From the NCBI GenBank assembly GCA_930972465.1, contig CAKNHF010000020.1:1-53602 (forward strand): a DNA stretch of 53,602 nt, in the 5' to 3' direction. A program made the translations under genes and the position numbers. Shown here one piece after another: positions 17,775-27,543 of this stretch (the stretch's first letter is position 1; every line of letters begins with the position of its first letter). A model generated the notes under the pieces. The model was not told the origin of the DNA. It ran no database searches and saw only the letters and a program-made list of their open reading frames with translations. This DNA comes from an uncultured Lachnospiraceae bacterium. Its GTDB lineage: Bacteria; Bacillota; Clostridia; Lachnospirales; Lachnospiraceae.

Positions 17775-18347
17775 CTATCTGAGACTGTATCCTACGTCGA
17801 ACGCCTTCTTGTTGATCTCAATGGTCTTTGGAGGAACAGTCTTCTCGATGACATCATACCACTGCTCTTTGGTAAAATCCATATGCTGTGCGGCGATTCC
17901 GAGCACAATCAGGTTGAACACCCTCGGATTCCCCAGCTTTTTGGATTCTTCTGTTGCATTTACTTTGTAAACCTTATATTCTTTCTCCAGATCTTCGAGA
18001 ATATGTTCCGGGTACTCTGCTGTCCCGATCACAACGGGCATCGGATCGATTCTCCAGTCATTGACAATGAGCACACCGTCCTTTTTCAGGAAATGTGCAT
18101 AACGCAGTGCTTCCAGACGCTCAAACGCAATAATCACATCCGCCTGGCCTTCTTCCACAATCGGTTCTGCGACTTTGTCGCCGTACCGCACAAAGGTAAC
18201 CACGCTTCCTCCTCTCTGGGCCATTCCGTGTACCTCGGAAAGTTTCACATCGTATCCGCCAGCTATCGTCAGGCCGCCCAGAATACGGCTTGTAAGAAGA
18301 GTTCCCTGTCCGCCCACGCCGACGATCATGATATTTTTTACTGCCAT
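17775..18347 (-). CDS. iorB: Indolepyruvate:ferredoxin oxidoreductase, beta subunit
   Basis: A 190-residue gamma-type 2-oxoacid oxidoreductase subunit with the start NIMIVGVGGQGTLLTSRILGG and the EVHGMAQRGGSV motif of IorB. With IorA it interconverts aromatic 2-oxoacids (indolepyruvate, phenylpyruvate, hydroxyphenylpyruvate) plus CoA and oxidised ferredoxin with the arylacetyl-CoA, CO2 and reduced ferredoxin. It starts three bases after the iorA stop. Confidence 0.95.
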   Translation of the reverse strand: MAVKNIMIVGVGGQGTLLTSRILGGLTIAGGYDVKLSEVHGMAQRGGSVVTFVRYGDKVAEPIVEEGQADVIIAFERLEALRYAHFLKKDGVLIVNDWRIDPMPVVIGTAEYPEHILEDLEKEYKVYKVNATEESKKLGNPRVFNLIVLGIAAQHMDFTKEQWYDVIEKTVPPKTIEINKKAFDVGYSLR

Positions 18348-18350
18348 CTT

Positions 18351-20096
18351 CTATTCACCCGCCTTTACAAGTTCTATTGCATCGAATTTACAGAGTGTCT
18401 CGCACAGACCGCATCCGGTACACATCGTATCGTCGATGTGAACCGTTCCGTCCGTGTTCCTTGTCATGGCTGGACATCCCGGCTTCATGCACATGCCGCA
18501 TTTCCGGCATTTGTCCTCATGTGCGACATAAAGCGGTTTTTTCCTCTTGTCAAGCAGTACGCACGGAGTTTTTGTGATAATAACAGACACTTCATCTTTC
18601 GCCGTCTCTTCTTTTATTGTCTTTTCGAGCATTTCAATGTCAAACGCATTGATCTCAAATACGTTTTTCACGCCCATCGCTCTGCAGATTCCCGGAATAC
18701 TGATTGCATATGTAGGATCTCCCTGAAGAGTCTTTCCTGTAGCCGCATGGTCCTGATGGCCTGTCATGCCCGTCGTCGAATTATCAAGGATAATCACTGT
18801 TCCCGTTGCATTGTTATAGACCATATTCATCAGTGAATTCACACCGGTATGCATGAATGTGGAATCTCCGATTACCGCCACCCAGTCTTTTATGTAGTCT
18901 TTTCCTTTTGCTTTTTCCATCCCGTGCAGAGTGGAAATACTTGATCCCATACACATCGTCGTATCGATAACACTCAGAGGCGCCACAGCCCCAAGCGTGT
19001 AGCATCCAATGTCTCCGGCCGCATGCATTTTAAGTTTGTTCAACACATAGAACACACTTCTGTGCGGACATCCCGGACAGAGAATGGGAGGTCTTCCCGG
19101 AGCCGCCGCAGGTTCTTTCAGATCGAGATCCTGTTTCAGGATTGCTCTGCGCAGCATATTTGCGCTGTATTCGCCCTGTACGGTCAATATTTCTTTCCCG
19201 ATTACTTTGATTCCCCAGGATTTTACCTGTTCTTCGATCACCGGATCCAGCTCTTCCACCACATAAAGCGTTTCTACCCTGGATGCAAAATCCTCAATCA
19301 GCTTTCTCGGAAGAGGATTTACCATTCCCAGTTTCAGGACCGACGCCTCGGGCAGCGCTTCTTTGACATACTGATACGGGATTCCGCTTGTGATTACACC
19401 GATCTTCGTATCGTTCATCTCCACCCGGTTCATGGGAAGCGTATTGGCAGCCTCCGCAAGTTCGTTGTTCAGTTTTTCTATGGCAATATGCCGCCCTTTC
19501 GCATTTCCGGGCATCATGACATTCTTCTGGATATTCTTCACATAGGGCTTATCCTCCGGCACAACACGTTCTTTAAGCTCCACAAGTCCCTGGGAATGCG
19601 CCAGACGTGTCGTCGTACGGAAAATAAACGGGCGGTCAAACTTTTCGCTCAGCTCAAATGCTTCTTTAAACAGATCCTTTGCCTCTGCACTGTCTGACGG
19701 CTCGATCACGGGAATCTGTGCAGCCCTTGCCACCATTCTGGTGTCCTGCTCGTTCTGTGAGCTGTAAAGTCCCGGATCGTCCGCCACAACAATGACAAGC
19801 CCTCCGCTTACGCCCATATAAGATACGGAATAGAGCGGATCTGCCGCCACATTCAGCCCCACATGTTTCATACAGGCCATGGCGCGTACGCCAGCCAGGC
19901 TTGCGCCGACCGCCACCTCTGTGGCCACTTTCTCATTCGGTGCCCATTCTTCATATACATCGTCTCTGTACTGTACCAGATATTCACTTATCTCTGTGCT
20001 GGGCGTCCCCGGATATGCGGACGACACTTTCACACCGGCCTCGTATGCCCCCCGGGCGATTGCCTCGTTTCCCAGCATGATCACTTTTTCTCCCAT
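18351..20096 (-). CDS. iorA: Indolepyruvate:ferredoxin oxidoreductase, alpha subunit
   Basis: A 581-residue thiamine-diphosphate enzyme subunit. The N-terminal pyrimidine-binding half begins LGNEAIARGAYEAG, the middle holds CPGCPHRS, and the ThDP half has IGDSTFMHTG...NNATGTVIILDNSTTGMTG (split here for length). The last 55 residues carry two 4Fe-4S motifs (CRKCGMC; CTGCGLC). The ATG at 20108 overlaps the upstream stop and has the purine stretch directly against it; ATG at 20096 has workable spacing to AAAGGA and matches the family start, so I use it. Oxygen-sensitive; depends on ferredoxin. Confidence 0.95.
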   Translation of the reverse strand: MGEKVIMLGNEAIARGAYEAGVKVSSAYPGTPSTEISEYLVQYRDDVYEEWAPNEKVATEVAVGASLAGVRAMACMKHVGLNVAADPLYSVSYMGVSGGLVIVVADDPGLYSSQNEQDTRMVARAAQIPVIEPSDSAEAKDLFKEAFELSEKFDRPFIFRTTTRLAHSQGLVELKERVVPEDKPYVKNIQKNVMMPGNAKGRHIAIEKLNNELAEAANTLPMNRVEMNDTKIGVITSGIPYQYVKEALPEASVLKLGMVNPLPRKLIEDFASRVETLYVVEELDPVIEEQVKSWGIKVIGKEILTVQGEYSANMLRRAILKQDLDLKEPAAAPGRPPILCPGCPHRSVFYVLNKLKMHAAGDIGCYTLGAVAPLSVIDTTMCMGSSISTLHGMEKAKGKDYIKDWVAVIGDSTFMHTGVNSLMNMVYNNATGTVIILDNSTTGMTGHQDHAATGKTLQGDPTYAISIPGICRAMGVKNVFEINAFDIEMLEKTIKEETAKDEVSVIITKTPCVLLDKRKKPLYVAHEDKCRKCGMCMKPGCPAMTRNTDGTVHIDDTMCTGCGLCETLCKFDAIELVKAGE

Positions 20097-20097
20097 T

Positions 20098-21408
20098 TTA
20101 CAGTCCATCCTTTCGTAAATCTGTCACTCTCTTTGCCTTACCCTCAAACCGCTTCAGCGAATTCGGCGCAACAAGCCGGATCTGTGTTGCAAGGCCCAGC
20201 TGAGATTTCAGCGCACGCTGTATCCTTGCTTCCAGTTCACTCAGTTTCGCGTAGCTGTCAAGAAGTCTGTCATCAATCAGCTCTACCGTGATCGTCATAA
20301 CATCCAGGCGGTTCTTTCTCTCAACAAGGATCTCATAGTGAGGTCCTATCTCATCAATCTTAAACAGCACTTCCTCGATCTGAGTCGGGAAGACGTTCAC
20401 ACCGCGGATGACAAGCATATCGTCCGCTCTTCCGGAAAGATTTTCCATTCTGGCAGTTGTCCTTCCGCATCTGCACGGCTCATACATAAGCCTTGTCAGA
20501 TCTCCTGTTCGATATCTCACAAGAGGGAGCGCTTCCTTGCCAAGACATGTCACCACCAGTTCTCCCAGCTCTCCCGGGGGAAGAACCTCCTCTGTTTCCG
20601 GATTGATAATTTCCGGAATAAACCAGTCTTCGTTAATGTGCATACCGCACAGCTCTGTACATTCTCCGGCCACTCCCGGGCCACACAGTTCACTCATTCC
20701 GTAGTTCTGTGTACAGATGAAATCTTTTCCCCACACCTTGTGCATTTCATCGCGCATGGGTTCTGTCATGCCTTCACCGCCGAACAGCCCGATACGAAGT
20801 TTCAGATCCTTTTCCGGATCAATTCCTCTTTTTCTGATCTCTTCCCCAAGATGAAGCGCATATGACGGAGTCGCAACGAGAAGCGTCACCCCCATATCCT
20901 GAAGAAACATTATCTGCTTATTCGTATTGCCGGATGACATCGGGATAACCGAAGCCCCGATTTTCTCCAGTCCTCCATGCAGACCGAGAGCCCCTGTAAA
21001 AGTTCCGTACCCAAATGAAATCTGTGCCACATCATCAGACGTGGCTCCTCCCATGCACGCAAGTCTTGCGACATTGTTCAGCCACATATCCAGATCGTTT
21101 CGTGTATATCCTACAACCGTCGGTTTTCCTGTTGTACCCGAACTTGCATGGTAGCGGACAATCTCCTTTTTATCTACGGCAAAAAGTCCATCCGGATAAT
21201 TATCGCGGAAATCTGCTTTGTATGTGAAAGGCAGTCTTCTCAGATCGTCGAGCGTCCGGATATCGTCCGGCTTCACACCTGCCGCATCCATCTTATCCCG
21301 ATAAGGCTTTACACGGTCATAGATATATCGGACCGTCTCCTTAAGCTTTGTAAGCTGGATGGCTTCAATCTCACTTCTCGGCAGTGTTTCTTCCTTTGAC
21401 CATATCAT
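20098..21408 (-). CDS. paaK: Phenylacetate-CoA ligase family protein, copy 2
   Basis: A 436-residue aryl-acid CoA ligase, first gene of the six-gene operon. Motifs: HASSGTTGKPTVVG, SFGYGTFTGALG, NYGMSELCGPG and RGVNVFPTQIE. ATG at 21408 follows AGGAGG by ten bases; the open frame extends 42 codons further upstream across the promoter and is rejected. Its stop codon lies one base before the iorA start. Being next to iorAB, it can either activate arylacetates for reductive carboxylation to aromatic 2-oxoacids or work on the products of the reverse route. Confidence 0.92.
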   Translation of the reverse strand: MIWSKEETLPRSEIEAIQLTKLKETVRYIYDRVKPYRDKMDAAGVKPDDIRTLDDLRRLPFTYKADFRDNYPDGLFAVDKKEIVRYHASSGTTGKPTVVGYTRNDLDMWLNNVARLACMGGATSDDVAQISFGYGTFTGALGLHGGLEKIGASVIPMSSGNTNKQIMFLQDMGVTLLVATPSYALHLGEEIRKRGIDPEKDLKLRIGLFGGEGMTEPMRDEMHKVWGKDFICTQNYGMSELCGPGVAGECTELCGMHINEDWFIPEIINPETEEVLPPGELGELVVTCLGKEALPLVRYRTGDLTRLMYEPCRCGRTTARMENLSGRADDMLVIRGVNVFPTQIEEVLFKIDEIGPHYEILVERKNRLDVMTITVELIDDRLLDSYAKLSELEARIQRALKSQLGLATQIRLVAPNSLKRFEGKAKRVTDLRKDGL

Positions 21409-21449
21409 TGCCTGTATACCTCCTTCGCCAAAATTGTTAGCCTTTGACC

Positions 21450-21478
21450 AGTATATCATAATACTTTGACGAATTAAA
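21450..21478 (-). promoter_or_regulatory. Promoter of the paaK-ior-ACT operon
   Basis: Minus strand extended -10 TGATATACT (core 21450-21455), 17-bp spacer, weak -35 TTTAAT (21473-21478). It lies about 40 bp before the first gene. The weak -35 leaves room for control by an activator. Confidence 0.6.
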
Positions 21479-21513
21479 GTGGAAAATCGAGTTTTTTCCC
21501 GAAAAATCAGAAG

Positions 21514-21559
21514 AGCGTTATCTTTCTCTGGCATATGAACAGCCTGCTCAAGATAACGC
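21514..21559 (-). terminator. Hairpin terminator after glyA
   Basis: GCGTTATCTT (21514-21523) and AAGATAACGC (21550-21559) form a perfect 10-bp stem with a 26-nt loop. Minus RNA continues TCTTCTGATTTTT; the plus side also has a TTTTT run. It divides glyA from the downstream arylacetate operon promoter. Confidence 0.65.
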
Positions 21560-21630
21560 CCTTTTTCTTATTTATCCATCAGAGGAATGTATCATTTTTC
21601 TTCCGGAATAACTGAATAATCATTTTCTTC

Positions 21631-22866
21631 TTAACAAAGAGGATATTTCTCCGTCAGCTCCGCAGCCATCTTTCTGGCAGCTTCCACATTGTCTTCACTC
21701 TCAATCACCATCGCGATAATCTCCGCGATCTTATCCATATCCTCTTCTTTCATTCCACGAGTTGTCACCGCGGGAGTTCCCAGCCGGACACCGCTTGTGA
21801 CAAACGGGGAGCGTGGATCATTGGGAATCGTGTTCTTGTTGCATGTTACATGTGCGTCATCAAGACGTTTCTCCAGTTCTTTTCCGCTGACTCCGGCTTC
21901 TGTAAGGTCAACAAGCATCAGATGATTATCCGTATCGCCTGAGACGATCTTGACGCCGCGTTTCTTAAGTCCCTCGCAGAGCGCTTTCGCATTCCTGAGG
22001 ATCTGCTTCTGATACTCTTTGAACTCCGGCTGAAGAGCCTCTTTGAAGCATACCGCCTTTGCCGCGATCACATGCATCAGAGGGCCTCCCTGGATTCCCG
22101 GGAACACAGCCTTGTTGAAATTAAACTTTTCGTTCATTTCATTGCTGGAAAGAATCATTCCTCCACGGGGACCGCGAAGTGTCTTATGGGTTGTCGTTGT
22201 TGTCACGTGGGCATACGGGATCGGACTCGGATGAAGCCCTGCCGCGACAAGCCCCGCAATGTGAGCCATATCTACCATGAGGTAAGCGCCGACTTCGTCC
22301 GCGATCTCACGGAATCTCTTAAAATCGATAGTACGTGCGTATGCGCTGGCACCTGCCACGATCATTTTGGGCCGGCATTCCTTTGCGATCTCAAGAACTT
22401 TATCATAATCGATCACGCCCTCATCGTTGACACCGTAAGGTACGACATTAAAATATTTTCCGGACATATTGACCGGCGAACCGTGTGTCAGATGTCCGCC
22501 GTGATCCAGATTCATGCCCATGTATGTGTCTCCCGGCTGCAGTATTGCAAAAAATACCGCCATATTTGCCTGCGCGCCTGAATGCGGCTGCACGTTCGCA
22601 TATTCACATCCAAACAGTTCTTTTGCGCGTTCCCTCGCCAGTTCCTCCACAACATCAACGCACTGGCATCCGCCATAATAGCGTTTTCCCGGATATCCTT
22701 CCGCATATTTATTCGTCAGCGGACTGCCCATTGCAGCCATCACTGCCTTGCTCACCCAGTTTTCAGACGCGATCAGCTCAATATGAGAGTTCTGCCTCTC
22801 CATCTCGTCTTTAATCGCTTCTGCAATTTCCGGATCAGTTGCCATGATTTCATCGAAGTCGTACAT
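21631..22866 (-). CDS. glyA: Serine hydroxymethyltransferase
   Basis: Interconverts serine plus tetrahydrofolate with glycine plus methylenetetrahydrofolate; PLP enzyme, cytoplasmic. The 411-residue chain has the PLP lysine in [15 protein letters not shown], the LIASENW folate loop and HGGHLTHG. Two ATGs compete. The first (22881) contains the Shine-Dalgarno GGAGG inside its own codons; the second (22866) has that GGAGG eight bases upstream and gives [13 protein letters not shown], so I use 22866. It has its own promoter with a palindrome in the spacer. Confidence 0.97.
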   Translation of the reverse strand: MYDFDEIMATDPEIAEAIKDEMERQNSHIELIASENWVSKAVMAAMGSPLTNKYAEGYPGKRYYGGCQCVDVVEELARERAKELFGCEYANVQPHSGAQANMAVFFAILQPGDTYMGMNLDHGGHLTHGSPVNMSGKYFNVVPYGVNDEGVIDYDKVLEIAKECRPKMIVAGASAYARTIDFKRFREIADEVGAYLMVDMAHIAGLVAAGLHPSPIPYAHVTTTTTHKTLRGPRGGMILSSNEMNEKFNFNKAVFPGIQGGPLMHVIAAKAVCFKEALQPEFKEYQKQILRNAKALCEGLKKRGVKIVSGDTDNHLMLVDLTEAGVSGKELEKRLDDAHVTCNKNTIPNDPRSPFVTSGVRLGTPAVTTRGMKEEDMDKIAEIIAMVIESEDNVEAARKMAAELTEKYPLC

Positions 22867-22921
22867 CTCATTATCCTCCATATGTTTATATCACTTCCTG
22901 CAGTTTTCTGCCTACCCGGTC

Positions 22922-22951
22922 ATTATACCACAGGCATATGGCCTGCGTCCA
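22922..22951 (-). promoter_or_regulatory. glyA promoter with inverted repeat in the spacer
   Basis: Minus strand extended -10 TGGTATAAT (core 22922-22927), 18-bp spacer, -35 TGGACG (22946-22951). The spacer contains the inverted repeat CAGGC-CATAT-GCCTG (22931-22945), a plausible repressor site. Confidence 0.6.
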
Positions 22952-23004
22952 GAATTCAGGCAGGATAAATCCTTCTGTTTTCTGAATATTCTGAAAACGG
23001 TAGG

Positions 23005-23025
23005 CAAAGGGGCCTGACCCCTTTG
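23005..23025. other. Perfect GGGGTCAGGCCCC-type hairpin abutting the polC stop
   Basis: CAAAGGGG (23005-23012) and CCCCTTTG (23018-23025) form an 8-bp stem with a 5-nt loop, directly against the polC stop codon. No U tract follows on either strand, so it is not a textbook terminator; it may protect the mRNA 3' end, stop a polymerase with Rho, or be a dispersed repeat. The 22882-23004 interval otherwise holds only the glyA promoter. Confidence 0.6.
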
Positions 23026-26000
23026 TCAAAAATCAAAAAGAGACAGCTGATTGCTCTGGGGAAGATCTCCGAACAGACCGAGGTCCGCCATCAGATCTAT
23101 AACCGTTTTGCTGACTTTTGTGCGCTGTCGGAAATCATCAAGGGACAGGTACGGCCCGTCTTTTGAAGCCTCTTCAACAGCTTCAGCGGCCTTGTCTCCC
23201 ATTCCTTCAATACTTGCAAGAGAAGGCATAAGTTTACCGTCAATGATCTGGAACATTTTCGCCTTGGCGCGGTAAATGTCAATGGGCATGAATTCAAAAC
23301 CTCTTGCATACATCTCCTGTACAATCTTCATGTCCTTCATGACATCCTGTTCTTTCTTGCTGAGTGAATCGCTCCGTTTTTTGTAATCTTTCATATAATA
23401 ATCCAGCTTGTCCTTGCCCTGGCACATGATCTCATAGGAAAATGCATCTGCGCGGATACCGAAATAAGCCGCATAATAGGCAAGCGGATAGTTGATCTTA
23501 CAGTAAGCGATGCGGTATGCCATCATGACATACGCCGCAGCATGTGCTTTCGGGAACATATAGCTGATCTTCTTGCAGGACCAGATATACCAGTCGGGCA
23601 CATTCTTTTCTTTCATTGCCTCTTCCCATTCCGGTTTGAGTCCCTTTCCTTTACGCACGCTTTCCATGATGGTGAACGCCAGGGCGCTCTCCACTCCCTG
23701 ATTGATCAGATAGATCATAATATCATCACGGGTACAGATAGCCGTAGAGATAGTGGCTTTCCCGGATTTTACCAGTTCCTGCGCGTTGCCCAGCCAGACA
23801 TTGGTGCCGTGGGACAGCCCGGAAATACGAATCAGGTCAGACAGTGTCTGAGGTTTTGTATCCTCAACCATCTGAATGACAAAATCCGTTCCAAACTCGG
23901 GAATGCCCAGACAGCCCAGCTTGCATCCGTCAATATCCTCCGGTTTGATGCCAAGCACTTCCGTTCCGTGGAACAGTTCAATCACCTTCTCATCATCCAG
24001 AGGAATCTCTGTCGCAATGAACGGGTGTTCCTCGTTATATTCATTGTCCATGGCATCTGAAGTAATATAGTCTTCCAGAGTACGGATCATGGTCGGATCG
24101 TCGTGTCCCAGAATATCCAGTTTCAGAAGGTTATGGTCAATGGAATGATAGTCAAAATGGGTTGTGGTGATCCCGCACTCCATATCGTTGGCCGGATGCT
24201 GCACCGGAGTAAATTCATTGATATTGTGTCCGTGGGGAAGGACTACGATTCCACCGGGGTGCTGCCCGGTGCTTCTCCGGATTCCGGTGCATCCTTCGGT
24301 AATTCTCTCTATCTCACATTTCCGCTTTCTCTGCTCGTGATCCTCATAATAATTCTTCACGAAGCCGTATGCTGTTTTGTCCGCAAGAGTTCCGATAGTT
24401 CCGGCCTTAAAGGTATGCCCCTCGCCGAAAAGGACTTCGGTGTATTTGTGCGCCTTCGCCTGGTAGTCTCCGGAGAAATTCAAATCGATATCAGGCTCTT
24501 TATCTCCCTTGAATCCCAGGAATGTCTCAAACGGTATGTCAAATCCCGCTTTCACCAGTTTTTCTCCGCATACCGGGCAGTTTCTGTCCGGCATATCATA
24601 CCCGCACCCTCCGGCGAATGCGCGGACCTCATCAGATTCGAAATCACTGTAATGACATTTTTTACAGTAATAGTGGGGACTTAAAGGATTTACCTCCGTG
24701 ATTCCCGCCATGGTTGCCACGAAAGAAGATCCTACAGATCCCCTGGAGCCCACAAGATAGCCGTCCGCATTTGACTTCCACACCAGTTTCTGTGCAATAA
24801 TATACATGACTGCATACCCGTTGGAGATAATCGAATTCAGCTCCTTTTCGAGTCTTGAAGAAACCTGTACGGGCAGATCCTCACCGTACATCTCATGCGC
24901 CTTCCGGTAACAGATATCTCTCAGCTCCTGATCCGAGTTTTCAATGACCGGCGGACACTTGTTCGGATTGACCGGTGAAATCTTCTCCACCATCCGGGCA
25001 ATCTTGTTTGGATTATCGATCACGATCTCCCTTGCCTTTGCAGACCCCAGATAAGAAAACTCATCCAGCATTTCCTCCGTTGTGCGCAGGAAAAGAGGGG
25101 GCTGGGTATCCGCATCGTCAAATCCTTTTCCCGCCATGATAATACGCCGGTATATCTCGTCTTCCGGATCAAGGAAATGAACGTCACAGGTCGCCACCAC
25201 GGGTTTTTTGAACTTTTCTCCCAGCTCCACGATTTTCCGGTTCAGATTGCGCAGATCTTCCTCCGAATTCACCTCCGGTGTCTTATCGCTCTCTATCATG
25301 AACCTGTTGTTGCCGATCGGCTGGATCTCATAATAATCATAGAAATCCGCCAGCCGCGCGATCTGCTCCGCCGAACGGTTTTCCAGCACAGCCCGGTAAA
25401 GCTCTCCCGCCTCGCAGGCACTCCCGATAATCAGGCCTTCCCTGTGCTCATTGAGCAAACTTTTCGGAATTCTCGGCCGCCTTGCATAATACGTTAAGTG
25501 AGACTCTGTAATCAGCTGATACAGATTAAAGCGTCCGATGTCATTTTTTGCAAGTATGATGATATGATGGGTCGTCATCTTCCGGATTGCATTCACATTC
25601 CGGTCTCCGAAGTGATTCATTTCCTTCAGTGTAGTGATATTTCTGTCCCGGAGCATCTCCACGAATTTCACAAAGATCTCTGCCGTAGCCCCCGCATCAT
25701 CCACGGCACGATGGTGATTTTCCAGAGAAATTCCCAGCGCCTTGGCAACAATGTTCAGTTTGTACTTTGACAGAGTCGGAAGCAGAACTCTTGCCATGGC
25801 CACGGTATCCACATATGTAAATTTCCTGTCTATCGCCTGATTTCTGCAGTTTTCTTCAATAAATCCCACATCAAATCCCGCATTATGTGCCACAAGTATG
25901 CCGTCTCCGACGAATTCCAGGAACTCCGGGAGGACAGTTTCTATCGGCGGTGAATCTATGACCATCTCGTCGGTAATACTTGTCAGGTTCGTAATCTCAA

Positions 26001-27543
26001 AAGGAATCGGACGCTCCGGATTCACAAATGTACTGAAACGGTCTGTAATCTCCCCGTTCACCACTTTGACAGCTCCGATCTCGATGATCCTGTCCCGGAC
26101 TGAGCTGAAGCCGGTGGTCTCAATATCAAAGACAATATATGTGTCGTCCAGCGTCTGCTCTCCGGCGTTTACTGCGATATCCGTCAGATCATCCACCACA
26201 TATCCTTCAACGCCGTATATGACTTTAAACGGATCATCCGCGTCCAGCGTCTCAATGTAATGATTTGCATCCGGAAACGCCTGCGCCACACCGTGGTCGG
26301 TGATCGCAATGGCCGGATGCCCCCAGTCATGGGCGCGTTTCACAATATCCTTCACCTCGGACACTCCGTCCATATCACTCATCTTTGTATGGCAGTGAAG
26401 TTCCACTCTCTTGGCCGGGCTCAGATCTTTTCTTGATACGGTAAAGTCCCCGATCTTCTTGATGCCTGTGACAGAACCGATAGTCAGTTCCCCATCGAAT
26501 TTGTCAATTGTCGTAACTCCTTTGATCTTTACAAAAACACCCTTTTTCAGCTCTGCAAGAATCTCGGGAAGCTGATCATTCCTCGTAAACATCTTCACGG
26601 TAATCGTGTCCGTAAAGTCTGTCACGGCAAACATGATGATCGTCTTCTCATTTCTGATTTCTCTGGTGTCAAAACTGATAATTTTACCATGTACGGTGAT
26701 CTCCCCCATCTCTGTGACCACCTGGTCCAGCGTGATAGGTTCATCGTCAAAATTCTTTCCGTATATCAGATTCGGATCATCCCCGACTTTGACAGGCCTG
26801 TAAAAATCTTTTTTCCTGAATTCTTTTCTTCCCTTTTCTCTGTGTCCGGTTCCCGATTTTCCGTTTCCCGAAACAGAAGATGACTTTTTTTCCGCCGGAC
26901 CGCTCTTTTTCGCCCTGTTCTCTGCGGGAATTTCTTCCCCTCTCTGCCTTGCACGGCGCTCAAAAATAGCATTGATCTCCTGCTGGACTCTCTGCTCGTC
27001 ATATTCCCGGTTTCGGCTCTCCTCCGCCTCCCGATAGGAAATGCGTATATCCGCCTTCACCCGGAATCTGTGTCCGTATATTTCCTCCAGCAGATTGAGG
27101 ATCTCTTCTTTTCTTCCCTCTGATACAATTGTATCAATCAGGCCGAGATGTATAATATTCCCTTCCTCAAAGCTGATATCTGCCTGGGCAAACATACTCG
27201 CGGCGAGTACACTTATATGCTTCAGCTCTTCTATGATACTGTCACGGTATTCCCTCATGAGCGCTTCCGGAGTATACTGTTCCGACAGCTCGTACTGTTC
27301 CTCAATGCGAACCTCCACCGGAATCGTCCCGAAGAGCTGCTCTTTGATCCGTTCCTCCATCTGCCAGACCTGCTTTTTCTGAATCAGATGTCTGCTGAAA
27401 ATATGCACGTGAAGGAAATCTCTTCTGGAATTGGTCGTAATCTTTCTGACCTCCACATCCGCAAAGAGGACCTTCATATTTTCTTCCACTTTCAGTGTGG
27501 GAAACACATGAAAAAATGTCTTGTCATTTTTTACCTGTTCCAA
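23026..27543 (-). CDS. polC: DNA polymerase III alpha subunit, PolC type
   Basis: The main replicative polymerase of low-GC Gram-positives, with built-in proofreading. The 1505-residue order is that of PolC: N-terminal domain (1-250, with a Ser/Lys/Gly-rich linker near 205-245), OB fold (about 275-365), PHP domain (HCH at 383-385), DEDD exonuclease inserted within PHP (DIETTG at 473-478), then palm, thumb and fingers with DIDLNF, a Zn-binding CxxC/CPVC region and C-terminal beta-binding LSLFDF. The start is TTG at 27543, with AGGAG upstream; it overlaps the ispG end by 13 bp, so translation is probably coupled. Confidence 0.97.
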   Translation of the reverse strand: MEQVKNDKTFFHVFPTLKVEENMKVLFADVEVRKITTNSRRDFLHVHIFSRHLIQKKQVWQMEERIKEQLFGTIPVEVRIEEQYELSEQYTPEALMREYRDSIIEELKHISVLAASMFAQADISFEEGNIIHLGLIDTIVSEGRKEEILNLLEEIYGHRFRVKADIRISYREAEESRNREYDEQRVQQEINAIFERRARQRGEEIPAENRAKKSGPAEKKSSSVSGNGKSGTGHREKGRKEFRKKDFYRPVKVGDDPNLIYGKNFDDEPITLDQVVTEMGEITVHGKIISFDTREIRNEKTIIMFAVTDFTDTITVKMFTRNDQLPEILAELKKGVFVKIKGVTTIDKFDGELTIGSVTGIKKIGDFTVSRKDLSPAKRVELHCHTKMSDMDGVSEVKDIVKRAHDWGHPAIAITDHGVAQAFPDANHYIETLDADDPFKVIYGVEGYVVDDLTDIAVNAGEQTLDDTYIVFDIETTGFSSVRDRIIEIGAVKVVNGEITDRFSTFVNPERPIPFEITNLTSITDEMVIDSPPIETVLPEFLEFVGDGILVAHNAGFDVGFIEENCRNQAIDRKFTYVDTVAMARVLLPTLSKYKLNIVAKALGISLENHHRAVDDAGATAEIFVKFVEMLRDRNITTLKEMNHFGDRNVNAIRKMTTHHIIILAKNDIGRFNLYQLITESHLTYYARRPRIPKSLLNEHREGLIIGSACEAGELYRAVLENRSAEQIARLADFYDYYEIQPIGNNRFMIESDKTPEVNSEEDLRNLNRKIVELGEKFKKPVVATCDVHFLDPEDEIYRRIIMAGKGFDDADTQPPLFLRTTEEMLDEFSYLGSAKAREIVIDNPNKIARMVEKISPVNPNKCPPVIENSDQELRDICYRKAHEMYGEDLPVQVSSRLEKELNSIISNGYAVMYIIAQKLVWKSNADGYLVGSRGSVGSSFVATMAGITEVNPLSPHYYCKKCHYSDFESDEVRAFAGGCGYDMPDRNCPVCGEKLVKAGFDIPFETFLGFKGDKEPDIDLNFSGDYQAKAHKYTEVLFGEGHTFKAGTIGTLADKTAYGFVKNYYEDHEQRKRKCEIERITEGCTGIRRSTGQHPGGIVVLPHGHNINEFTPVQHPANDMECGITTTHFDYHSIDHNLLKLDILGHDDPTMIRTLEDYITSDAMDNEYNEEHPFIATEIPLDDEKVIELFHGTEVLGIKPEDIDGCKLGCLGIPEFGTDFVIQMVEDTKPQTLSDLIRISGLSHGTNVWLGNAQELVKSGKATISTAICTRDDIMIYLINQGVESALAFTIMESVRKGKGLKPEWEEAMKEKNVPDWYIWSCKKISYMFPKAHAAAYVMMAYRIAYCKINYPLAYYAAYFGIRADAFSYEIMCQGKDKLDYYMKDYKKRSDSLSKKEQDVMKDMKIVQEMYARGFEFMPIDIYRAKAKMFQIIDGKLMPSLASIEGMGDKAAEAVEEASKDGPYLSLDDFRQRTKVSKTVIDLMADLGLFGDLPQSNQLSLFDF

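Noticed and set aside
17766-18836. 356-codon open frame on the plus strand over iorB and iorA
   Set aside because: Shadow frame opposite two well-recognised enzyme subunits; no motif.
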